64,000 nucleotides of DNA, taken from contig LLEY01000024.1 in NCBI GenBank assembly GCA_001414485.1, forward strand, positions 310,001-374,000, in the 5' to 3' direction. Source of the stretch: Calycina herbarum. Lineage: Eukaryota; Ascomycota; Leotiomycetes; Helotiales; Pezizellaceae. Below, one piece after another: positions 24,016 to 34,122 of this stretch (positions within the stretch are counted from its first letter, which is position 1; every line of letters starts with the position of its first letter). A program made the position numbers and the translations under genes. Below the pieces are notes generated by a model, which searched no databases, had not been told where the DNA came from, and was given only the letters and a program-made list of their open reading frames with translations.

Positions 24016-24105
24016 GTAAGTTTTTTCATCGCCGGATATACATATTATTGAATTTCGTTTCCCGAAAACTGGGAAAGTTTAACTAACAGTAACACAGTCT
24101 CCGAA

Positions 24106-26345
24106 ATGGCGGACCAAGAAGAGAATGACCAGAAGCCCAATCAGGGATATAGCTTCCCACAGGATGGAAGAAATTCAATGCATTCCCAGGAAGAGGAGCG
24201 AAGAAACCGACAACGTATCCAGCACTTTAATCACGGAAGCCCCCAAATGGGTATGGGAATAATGCATCAGCAGCAGCAGCAGCAGCAGCATCAACGCCAG
24301 CAACCACCCCCAGCCATGGGCGCTATTCCGGGTTTACCAGCCGGTTTCAACAACCATTATCCAGCTGGCTCTGTTGATAATTCCCGCCATTATTATTCGC
24401 AGGGTCCAGTGGCGTACCTACCTAACATGAATGTATACAACCCAAATGGACAACCGCTAGCTATGCCACGGTTTGATAATAATGGGGCCCCTAGCTTCAT
24501 GAACCCTTTTCAACCTGACGGCTTTTCAATTTCTCCTGAGTACGCACGCCCCCGCGAAAATGCTTACGGTTCTCCCAATTTGCCTCAACCATATTATCCC
24601 GAAGGAGATCAACCTCGAGCAATCCCTCAAATGGACTCTTCGCCTCCAGATGAGAATCAACAACAGAATAAGGTTGAGGAGTATGCCTCGGATGAGAACG
24701 CTTTGGAAGGCGAGTCAGCCAGCGAGTACAAGCCCTCGCCGCTCAAGAAGGCGACCCCCCGCCCTCATACCGGAGGCAAGTACCCCCGCAAGACCGTCCC
24801 GGAAACCCCAAAAACCTCCCACAAGAAGACACCTCGCCAAGGCCAATCGGCAAAGAAGACGGGAGCAAAGCCCACCTGGCAGGGTAATTTCAGCAGCATT
24901 GATTCCGTGAACATCGCAAAGCGAACGCGCGCGCAAGCTCTCAAAACCGCAACTAATAGCAACGACAAGGCTGCTGCTATTCCTGATCTTAAGCAACGTC
25001 CGGGTTATGCGAAGCGTCTTTTCGACGCTATTGTCTATACAGACCCGGAAGAATGTAAGGATCACCCAGACAACAACGAAAGAAAGATCAGTCAAGCACT
25101 GAATGCCATTGAGCGTGGGGCCTGGCCTGCTGAACATATCGAGGAGCGTTGTTGGGAAATCCTCGTAAGTACTATTGGAACTTAACCTTGGAATTATTAC
25201 ACTGACTGTTTTCCTTAGGAAGCACTGATTGACCGTGGAAGCTCCTACGGAGTCCGCCTCCTTCCCCCGCTTCATAGGATGCCCCATGAAACCAATGCCC
25301 GGCACCGTGGTTTTGAGGAACGATTTGCCGCTATTGAAGACGCCCTGAAGGTAAGTCCTGTTCTTGACCATTATCCCGAAAAGGAAAATATCAGTGTGCT
25401 AATTTGTTTGCCTAATTTTTAGCAAAGCAAAGCCACCTGCAAGAACGTGTTGGACCCCCAAGGTCATATCGATAAGTTGGTGGATGCACCACAAGCTCTT
25501 ATTAGAGTAAGTATACTCCAACTTTAATCAAACTTGGATTGTACTAATGTCTTTTATAGCAAAAAGAGAATAACAAGAAGGTTAATGGCCAACGCGATTT
25601 CCAAAATCGTATTGGTCGAACCGCCATCAAGCGTGGCATTAAGACGACCGAGGAGTTGCAGGATGTTCTCCCATCTGAAGATGATGAGCCCCAAACACCG
25701 GAGGAAGACACGAAACCCGTCATGAGCACTCGGTCATTAAAGAGACCTCGTCCAAGCACTACCCATACCCCAAGAATTTATAACGATACCGATGAGAAAA
25801 ATGACGACGAAGTCAACGAATCGCCTACGAAGAAGCCATTCCTTGCACGAAACCGAGTTTCCGCCGCCAAATCCTCACCAGTTGGAGGTTCAGCAGGAAA
25901 GACAATTGGAGACAATGCAATGAATCTCAGACGCTCCAAGAGAAACAATCCTGGTCCACCACCTCCTCCAGGAATGGAAGATAACTACAAGGCCATTCTT
26001 GCGGGACTCCTGGAAATTGATATGGATTTCGCTCGGCAATATGAGCTACGCGACTTGCGTATTTATGCGCGAGCTTATTATGATTCCATGAACCCATGGG
26101 ACCATCCCGACGACGCTCGCTATTTTTCTCCACGTGGACCCTTCATGGCATTGGTAACTAGCTCGAACAGAAAGCGTCATCTGGCTCATGTCACCAATCG
26201 TTTTATGAATTTGGCTGTCGAACGAAATGATGACATGGAAAACCAAGGAAATTTACGTTTCATTTCGCCGGTCACAACTGTTCCTGAGAAGCAGGCCTTG
26301 GGCATGATTGAAAATCCCTTTGGCACCGTTCCCGGTCTTTACTGA
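24106..26345 (+). CDS. Unrecognised polyQ protein with conserved-looking central helical region (candidate regulator)
   Basis: Four exons (24106-25164, 25219-25350, 25423-25506, 25560-26345), all GT/AG and phase 0, give 686 residues. The N-terminal 200 residues are Gln/Asn/Pro-rich with a Q7 run near residue 54. A basic stretch (about 215-280, SPLKKATPRP, KKTPRQGQSAKK) may be a nuclear signal. The middle, about 290-440, looks like a folded helical domain: RPGYAKRLFDAIVY, ERCWEILEALIDRG, FEERFAAIEDALKQSKATCK, then QKENNKKVNGQRDFQNRIGR. A second Lys/Ser-rich acidic linker follows. The C-terminal block (about 560-686) contains RIYARAYYDSMNPWDHPDDA. No zinc finger or known DNA-binding motif is visible. 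The very large upstream region and the intron-rich leader suggest tight control. I do not recognise the family with confidence; a nuclear regulator is inference. Confidence 0.8.
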
Positions 26346-27299
26346 CGGCAAACACTTTGAGTGGAGCCTAGTTTTCACTAGTTGGCCTGTCTTTGGATTT
26401 GTTTTGCTGCTTTTCCAAAGTAGTCATGCTCCTATCATACTTACCTTGTTCGACTTTCGCGGTTCTGCACGTTCTGCTTTTGTCCCCTTTTTTTTCTCCC
26501 CATGTCACGGCTGTTGTTGTGTTTTGGCAATCCTGATACCCTTCAAAACGCACACAACTACATGGAGTTTGGGCGAGATACCCGGTACTATTGTACTATT
26601 CATATTTTCTTCTTTGTTCTTGGCTCTTGCCGCATACCGAACTACTATTGTATGCGGAGGGAGTGACCTCATGATACCCAATGATATTGCTCGCTTTGCT
26701 TTACTCTGGCGTTTGTGGGACCCCTAAAAATGGTGTTTTGTTTTCTGGCCGAGGGAGGGCACTTTTCTTTTCTTCAATTCTTACTCTTGCATAATTTGCA
26801 GCCACTCTGATGGTTGTCCTGAAGCATGAGTCTTTTCTCCCTTTTTGAGAGCAGCTTGGACATCACTAGCTTGTCGATTTGGTGGACTTCCCGGAATTCT
26901 TTGGTTGTTGTACCCCCTGGTTTTGCGATTGCGTGGCTCTCTATTTTGGCACTGGCAGTACCCACTTAAGTATCAATATGAAAAATTACAAAATCTGTGT
27001 GAATTAAGACTTGTGAGGCCGTGATAAAATCAAATTCTTCGTGAAAGACTTGCTGCTCAACAATATTATTTGTATTTACAGCGTTTATTTACAGTTACAC
27101 TTAACCCCCTATTTCCCAACAGCCAATTCAGGCTTCAAGTCAGTTCTGTGAAGGGGAATGATAGCTTTTTCCCCTCGGTAATGAAGGTGTTTTCAGTAAA
27201 TTTCATGAAATATCGCTGAAATTTTCATTGTTTTTATTGATTTTCTAAGAGTCCCGTGTGTTCGACATAGGCACTTTGAGAACTTCGTTCGTTTTTCCC
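26346..27299. other. 3' flank of the 24106 gene
   Basis: Ordinary-composition sequence, probably the 3' UTR and terminator region, grading into AT-rich DNA after about 27000. No gene seen. Confidence 0.5.
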
Positions 27300-27329
27300 G
27301 AGGCAAATAGTCTTTAATCTTAAATTTCC

Positions 27330-27690
27330 TTGAATAAATCAGTTATTCTAAATGTTTAGAATAAAAGAATAGATGATATAGTTTTCCTTTACTATCGAAA
27401 GATTTAGAGAAAAGGATAAAAGAAGAGATAATTTCAATTATCTTAGAATAACTCGATTATTCTAAAGGTTTACACTAATAGAATAGATAGTATCTGTTTA
27501 CTTTACTATTAAAAAACTTAAAGAAAAAGATAAAAGAAGAAATAAACTTAACTTTCTTTGAATAACTTGATTATTCTAGAGGTTTAGAATAATAGAATAA
27601 ACAGTATTATTTTACTTTACTACTAAAAGATTTAGAGAAAATAATAAAAGAAGAGATAAACTTAACTCTCTTTGTTTTTGTTATATTATT
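27330..27690. repeat. Tandem repeat, three copies of about 114 bp
   Basis: Copies begin near 27330, 27444 and 27558 with a TGAATAACTTGATTATTCTA-like block, continue with TTTAGAATAATAGAATA and end in AAAAGAAGAGATAA. A fourth partial copy starts near 27672. Highly AT-rich and diverged 15-20 percent by eye. Confidence 0.75.
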
Positions 27691-27795
27691 CTAGAGAAGT
27701 AGAAGATAGAAGATATAGAGTTGATTTTAATTGAAATTTAGAATTCGTTAGTAGAGAAGCTTTTATTATACTTCGTACTTCTAGAGAAGTAGAAG
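27690..27795. repeat. Dispersed repeat, copy 1 (second copy 29350-29455)
   Basis: TCTAGAGAAGTAGAAGATA opens both copies, followed by a TTGAAATTTAGA block and TTATACTTCG near the end. A shorter related piece lies near 28735. Orientation is direct. Confidence 0.6.
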
Positions 27796-28073
27796 ATAAT
27801 AGAGATATAGTTGGATCTTAGTGTTTTCAAACACCTCCTAGCCTAAAGGTTAGATAAGACTAGGCTAATTAGGTTTTTAGAAATTAAAATATATAATAAT
27901 TTTATAAGAGAAGAAAAGCTTTATCTGCTGTTTACTATCTATCTTCTAATTAATACTTAAAGCGTTTTAACTTAATATAGTTTATTATATATAAAAAAGA
28001 AAAGAAATATAAACTTAACCTAGACTAGTAGAAAAATCCACTTTGTATAACAGTTCCAGTCACATTACGCCCA

Positions 28074-28095
28074 GGTCACGTGTGCTCACGTGACC
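28074..28095. promoter_or_regulatory. Perfect CACGTG palindrome
   Basis: Arms GGTCACGTG and CACGTGACC surround a four-base TGCT loop. Each arm carries an E-box. A related TCACGTGACCTGG occurs at 32107, 25 bp upstream of TATATAAG, which could be a relic LTR promoter. Confidence 0.5.
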
Positions 28096-29664
28096 AGGCT
28101 CTACCGAGGACTCGCTTATTATAGTTAAATAGAGACAGAGTGTACTAACTCTTCTCTTCTCTCTTTAATTTAGTTTTCCTTAATATAAAGTACTATTCTA
28201 TAAGTACTTTCTTTAGTATACTTATTAAAGACCGTTATACTAATATAATAGCTCTATAGAAGTAGAGTAAATAAGTAGTCTATTCGTAGTATTAACGCGA
28301 ATACTAAGGTAAGAAGAGAAGTAGAGAGTATAGTCGCTCTCGCTCTATTTAACTACGCTAAGCGAGTTCTTAGTAGAATCTTAGGAAAGTATAGAATATA
28401 ACTAGAACTGTTATACTTTATACTAAGAGATTGTAACGGCACGAAACGGATACTACTACAAAAGAGGCATATGGAAGTACGTTCGATAGAATGACATATC
28501 CGAATACTAGGCTCTGATACGAAGGAAAAGGCTAAATTGGTCTTTTCCGATAGAGAGGAGGCAGCTATTTACAAGAGGTTCGGACAATAGTAAGTCCGGA
28601 AGCCATCTGGATTTTCTAAATCCTGAAACAACATCCGTATCGTATCCTATTCGGCACGTAGACTCGGCAATTCCAATTCCGATCATTCCGATTAATTCCT
28701 GATGGTTCTATTATAGAGATAGAGCGTTTAAAAACACTATAGTTGATTTTACTAGAATTCGTTTATAGAGAATAGTATTTTTATTCTCTTTATCTATAAA
28801 AAAAGCTTTTCTACTTCTTTACTCTTCTTCTATGTCTTTTCTCTTATTCAACCTTATCTTTCCAATTCTCGCTAATTAAATCTAAGAGTTAGCCTAGTCT
28901 ATTCTTATCTAAGTATAGAGAGTAACTTTCTAAATAATAGATAGACTAAGATAGACTTAGTAGTATCTTAAAACGAGTAGTTTATAATAGTTTTAGTATA
29001 AGTTTAGTTCTAAGAGAAGAGTTCTTAGAAAATATATAAATTAAGTAAGATTTTATCTTCTCTTTTTTATATCTTCCTAGTCTCGTCTCTAATTCTAGCT
29101 AATCTATCTTATTCTCGCTCTAGTTTTTACTTCTACTACTCTATCTAATTCTTTTAAAATATAGAGTTAGTCTTCCTTTACCTTACTTAGAGTAGAGAGT
29201 AAGCCTAGATTAGCTAGTGTCTAGGCGTAGATAAGATAAATAGATTAAAAACACTAGTACTAGAGAAGGTTTTAACCTCGTACTTTTTTAAATTATAACC
29301 TACTAGAGTAGAGGTACACTTATAAGAATATACTAAGTAATGATTCTAGAGAAGTAGAAGATATTAGAGTTATATTTAATTTTACTTGAAATTTAGATTT
29401 CGTTCGACGAAGAAGACTTTGTTATACTTCGCACTTCTTTGAAGTATAATCTACTAAGGAGAGCAGAGTTAGGCAATTGAAATTCTAGGAAGGTTTAGAG
29501 CTATAGAGTGGATAGTTCCATTCTATAATATATATTAGTAGATAGTTCTAGGTTCGATCTCTTATCCCAGGAAAGATTCTTTGTAATTCCAATAACGCGA
29601 CTTCGGAGTAGAAAAACTATATGTAGTGAATAAAGGAGGTTAAATTCTTTACATCTCGCGGCGG

Positions 29665-29880
29665 ACAAAATAAGTGGTATTATTACTTCAATCTACATAA
29701 CTACCAACGCCTATAGCTCAACGCAAATAAGACAAAAACTTTTAACGCTCTAGGAACGAGTAAACTAGCAAATTGCACCTCTACTCATATTTTCACTATA
29801 TTTTTACAGCATGTTGTTGTCGATTTATCACGATGCGATTTTAGTGGATCGCTAAATTATGCTGCCACTTTTTTTGCGAG
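29665..29880. repeat. Direct repeat, left copy (right copy 33055-33235)
   Basis: Shared order of blocks: AATAAGTGG, then AACGC and CTCA, then CAACTCATATTTT or CTACTCATATTTT, ATATTTTTAC, a GTTGTTG tract, and GCTAAATTA close to GCCA. The copies are about 3.36 kb apart and in the same orientation. They could be the LTRs of one decayed element or two copies of a shorter repeat. Confidence 0.55.
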
Positions 29881-29944
29881 GCTCTCTTTACTCTCTGAGT
29901 TTCTAATTTAAGCGAGACTAGTAAATAAATCACGTGTAGCTGTT

Positions 29945-30062
29945 CCATGGAACAGTTCCAGGGTCCAGAGTAATCTTTGTGGATGTATCCATTCCATTTT
30001 TAACTCCTAGAACTGTCTAGAAGAGGCTGTTCAATGGAAAGTTCCACTGGAACCTGTTCCAA
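29945..30062. repeat. Inverted repeat, left arm (right arm 31572-31683)
   Basis: The left arm ends GGAAAGTTCCACTGGAAC near 30052. The right arm starts near 31572 with the complement, GTTCCAGTGGAACTTTCC. Similarity extends inward through a GTGGATGTATCCATTCCATT-like block. The arms enclose about 1.5 kb that includes the normal-composition island at 30.3-31.4 kb, the geometry of a non-autonomous element with cargo. Confidence 0.6.
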
Positions 30063-30564
30063 ATACCGAACTCTGAGGGAGGGGGTGCACTTATAAGAAT
30101 ATGCTTGGTGATTCAGAACACTAAAACACTAAATGATAAAGCTGCAATTACAATGTAAAGTATAATTCCAACAATAGTAACCATTCTCATATGTTTCTTT
30201 TCTCTATACTAACATATTCTATGTATTTGATTACTGTGCATTGGTGTTGGCAAGCACGAAGCATATTCTCACGAATGAGTGCACCCCCTGGTGACGTTCA
30301 AGCGCCAAGAATCTTCGATTCTCGAGTTAAGAGACGAGGAGAGTGCTTAGCTAGTTAAAGGGCTGAAATAATAGATACCCTTGAACTCACTCTTTACTTC
30401 TCAGCTTGTCCCTGATATTTGGTAGCAATGCCTTGCTGAGATTTGAATTCGGGATCTGTCTTTCTCTGATACCTTAGTATCAGCCTAGAATAAGCACCAG
30501 GATTTCACTCCGGTTCTGGCTGTTTGTCGTTGATCATGAACAGCCAGTCCATCGTCTTGACTTC

Positions 30565-31406
30565 ATGGGCAAACGACGCACTTCACTCCCCCGGACGAAC
30601 CGACCTCCTTCGACCGAAGTAAAAATCTTGATCTCTTCATTGAGCCCTTCGAGAAACCATCACGACCCATCGTTCTCGAACTCAAAAAGCTACCATCAAT
30701 ACGATGTCTCCTCCTCCAAGACCGGATGGGATACGTGGCTTACAAATCAAAGGAGGATTTACGAGGAATGGCGTGAGAGAGAGAAAAAGGAGAATAAGCC
30801 GATTTCACGACCGTAGAACGACTTCCTTACAAAGCAACCGATTTCGGTATATGCGAGGAGAGAAGAGGAAGAAGACAACTTAAGTTCCCTATTCCGTTGG
30901 TTCAGTGTGAAGTTCAGGGAATTGATCCGGAAATGTAAACTCGCAGAGGAAACAAGCAAGAAACCGACGCTGGAAACTTTTAAAGAGGAAGAAGAGTTTG
31001 TATCTCCGGCAAGCAAAACGGTCACTTCTCCGTACAGAAATTCTACACCTCTCGAGAGCCACGATACTCGCAAACGTCTCCCAACGACTCAACCTTGTAC
31101 GCTGTACAATTTCAAAGCATCTTTACGCTTGCGAATTTCATTTCTTCAAAGCCGACAACTCTCCCCCGCTGTAGATACTTTTCCGAAAGCTACGGGTACG
31201 ACAAGAAACAATATGAAAAGGAAAGAACATACCCTTGGGATCATGGTGGAGAAAAAGATGAGGGAATTGAAAGGAAGAGGGCTTGGAACTTTAGAGTTTG
31301 TTTACTTAGCACTTCGCTTAGAGTTGTGCTTACACTTGCGAGATGGGATAATGTACTCATGAAGAGTCAATCTAGTGGAGAGTATGCTTACTCGGATGAT
31401 CGCTGA
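30565..31406 (+). pseudogene. Orphan ORF in the island between inverted repeats (in-frame TAG)
   Basis: An ATG at 30565 opens a frame that runs to 31362 except for one TAG at 30814-30816. Sequence around it is charged and protein-like: TGWDTWLTNQRRIYEEWRER before the stop, YARREEEEDNLSSLFRWFSV and KFRELIRKCKLAEETSKK after it. From about 31095 a second frame becomes the more protein-like one (YGYDKKQYEKERTYPWDHGG) and ends at 31406, so a frameshift or intron is possible. I recognise no domain. Its composition matches genes, not the surrounding AT-rich DNA. It could be captured cargo or the remnant of a host gene. Confidence 0.35.
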
Positions 31407-34122
31407 GAGATGGTAAAGTCAATTGCTGTTGTCAAATAGGCAGAAGAGCTCTAAAAACTTGTTTTAAATATATTTTCAGTCCTAGAGTCAGAGTTAGAAA
31501 GGGGTTCCTATCACATATAGGGTTACTTTAGGCACTGAATTGAATACACTCGGAAGCAGAAGTCGGCATATGGAACCTGTTCCAGTGGAACTTTCCAGGA
31601 ATTCCTCTGGAACCCTTGGAAAATTCTTTCAAAATGGAACGGAACCATCCAGAGAATATTTGGCTGGAAAAGAGTTCCAGACCTTATGCCTCGCTTAGCT
31701 ATATACAATAGTGAATACACTTATTTTGTACTAAGGTTCTCAATCTCCCTTTTACTTCACTTTCTATATCCTCTTATTTCACTTTCCGCATTCCCTCGGT
31801 TCACTCTCATTACTCACTTAAGAAAGTTTTACAGCCCCGAAAGTCACGTTTCTAGATTCCAGTAGAAATTTCCAGGAAGAAGAGGACGGAAAAAAACTCG
31901 AATGTTGTTTCTCTGAACAATAGCCCTACAATCGAGAACAAACTACAACAGCTAGAACAAACTATATGGAACTCTATTCTATTATTAAATAGCTATCAAG
32001 AATTCTTCCTAGTTTTCTTTGGTATTTTTCTGATCTATTTGGGCGTATTGTTGTTGTGATAGTATTATACAGCAGGGGAACTGTCGTTTCAGGTGAATAC
32101 TACTTTGTAGCTAGTTCACGTGACCTGGAAAGGGCTATATAAGAAGGACCTACGTAGCTACTTTGACAAGACAAGACATGAATAATACACCACTTTGAGC
32201 ACTAGTTTAGGTACCAGTTTTATGACCTCAAGTCATACCAACAGGAACAAATTAGGAAATTTTTTCCGACCCCGAAGAGAGAGTCCACTCTAGAACCATC
32301 TAGAGTAATTCCAAAATAGAAAGAACTATCTAAGTGATAGTTCTAGACGTTCTATATAATAACCTCTGCTCGGAAGTGTGCATTTGCAAGAAGTCTTAAC
32401 ATAAAGACTTCAGTTATAAGCTCCGTTTTACTAAGTTGCTCTAAACTTTCTAAAATAATATTATTAAGTAATTGTTACTTAGACAAGTACGTAGTGCTGT
32501 ATATTCTTAGATAATTTAGAACTTTATATAATCAACCTTGATGCAATTTCTTTTATGGCATAGAAAGATTATGATTCATGGTTTGTTTAAGTGATAGTTA
32601 TAATACTTAAATATTACTAGTGTTGGTGTTATTGCTTCTACTAAGCCGGCGACTGTTCTTAGAGTAACGCCCTTACCTAGCGTTCCAGCCCCGCCTGTTC
32701 CTAGGTGTTTCCTAGGAAACAAAGTGATTGAACCAGAAATCTGATGTAAGGTTGAGTCCTATATACAATATGTAGAATGTAGTTAACTTCATCTATCTCT
32801 AGAAGGAATTGATTATTAGAAGCGCCATTACAAAATAATATCGTAGAGTGTGAAAACCTGGACGGCTCAGGGTGCAGCCGCGCGAATGAGAGCCTCACGA
32901 AAAACGACTTCCACGCCCCTTAGTCTTACTTAATAAGTACGCTTTCTAGAGCTAAGCGCCTTGGGGGATAAATAGTATTTATCCTGTATCTCGTAAGAAT
33001 TAACTTTAGAAGTTGTGGTTGTTATGAAATAATAGAGAGAATCTTCTTGAGACAGAATAAGTGGCCGCATTGCTTTGTTCTACGAGAACTCAACGTAACG
33101 CTTAGGCTCAGAATAAATTGGCTTCTTGCGCATCAACTCATATTTTTGTTATATTTTTACGATTAGTTGTTGCTAAGTTATACGTCGAGGTTAACTGGAT
33201 TGCTATGCTAAATTAAGGTGCCAACTTTTCTGTAACCTAGACGTGGAAGGAACTGCTCCGGAGTGCGAAGTGCAACGAAATTCCTGGTTTCCATCTTCTC
33301 AGCACTTCTTTGGGGTTATATGATGTTGTGATTTATGCTCGTGGCTTTTACTTGTAGCAAGGTACGTATACCAGAGGAAAGCAAAAGGGGTGCATAAATT
33401 CCCATACACCGCAATTCATTGATACACAGCGATTTGCAACAAAACTCTAGTTTGGGTTTTGATTGGTTCATGATTTGTGATTGATAAAAGTACGGTGTGT
33501 CTTGAAATTGAGGGTGCTACTACTGTTTCACGGATTTGATTTATTATTTCCCTGCCAGCATGAGAAGGTTGAGGAGTAGTTGTTGGAAGAGGTAGTTCAG
33601 GCTAAGAGATTTGATTGGATGATCAGGTTGCAAAAGGAGATGCGGGATGTTTGATATATGACTCGAGACACGAGAGGAAGAAATTTATATGTTATAAATA
33701 TAGCTTCTCTATCTTTGGGCTTGTTTGGCTTACGAAGTGATATCAATGTCTTTGCACATTTCACAAGGTCGAGTTGGCGTTCATTGTCCTCACCTCCGGC
33801 TTGACCCCTCGTGCTTCATGATCCGGAGTAAAATGCAGCGAAAAAGTACATTCGAAAAAGACTCACAGATAGGCCAATCTCTCTCCAATTCTGACTTGAC
33901 GTCGTCAGAGTATAATATGTCAAATGATAATCGTTCAATCCTCCTTCCGACATAATCTTGGCCTAACCTTACAGGGAGCTAACCCAACCCCCTCTTCCCG
34001 AACTTGCTCAGCCCGCAACACCAAGAATTAACATCTTCAAGCTTCCAGCTTGACTTTACCATTCAACTCAAATTGAGGCCTACAGTACATACATCTCGAA
34101 GGGCTTCCAACCGGTACGAGCC

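Larger units (their letters stand above)
20776..24105 (+). promoter_or_regulatory. Long ATG-free, multi-intron 5' leader of the 24106 gene
   Basis: From 20776 to 21190 there is no ATG on the plus strand. From 21191 on the sequence alternates donor, branch site, acceptor and short exon up to the start codon. Readable introns: 21191-21252, 21279-21326, 21351-21417, 21841-21920, 21996-22145, 22212-22340, 22388-22514, 22562-22699, 22748-22877, 22937-23308, 23359-23422, 23463-23526, 23578-23647, 23693-23762, 23807-23870, 23921-23982, 24016-24097. Two further units around 21512-21767 have damaged sites. The exons between them (24-94 nt, about 880 nt in all) contain no ATG, whereas many of the introns do. 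Homologous exons fall in different reading phases, so a coding role is unlikely. The last exon supplies CCGAAATGGCG, a good start context. Transcription is inferred, not seen. Confidence 0.7.
27300..33720. mobile_element. AT-rich, RIP-like transposon graveyard
   Basis: The block is dominated by TTA, TAG and TATA words with stops in every frame, in sharp contrast to both flanks. It holds the tandem, dispersed, inverted and direct repeats listed separately. A partly normal-composition segment at 28430-28710 opens with TGTAACGGCACGAAACGG, reminiscent of a fungal LTR start. Repeat pairs differ by C-to-T and G-to-A changes: the copy near 29306 reads GTACACTTATAAGAATATAC where the copy near 30086 reads GTGCACTTATAAGAATATGC. 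This is the signature of repeat-induced point mutation, although ordinary decay cannot be excluded. No intact transposase or polymerase domain is readable. Confidence 0.75.

Noticed and set aside
24715..25371. Minus-strand open frame of 218 residues opposite the polyQ gene
   Set aside because: It is antisense to a spliced gene with in-phase introns and has no recognisable domain.
30415..30485. Possible tRNA-like fold with TTTGAATTCGGGATC
   Set aside because: No matching acceptor stem or anticodon arm could be drawn. No tRNA is supported anywhere in the window.
27300..33720. CRISPR-like or centromeric reading of the AT-rich repeats
   Set aside because: Repeats are few, diverged and irregularly spaced, the organism is eukaryotic, and transposon decay explains them better. 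Centromere identity cannot be judged from 6 kb.
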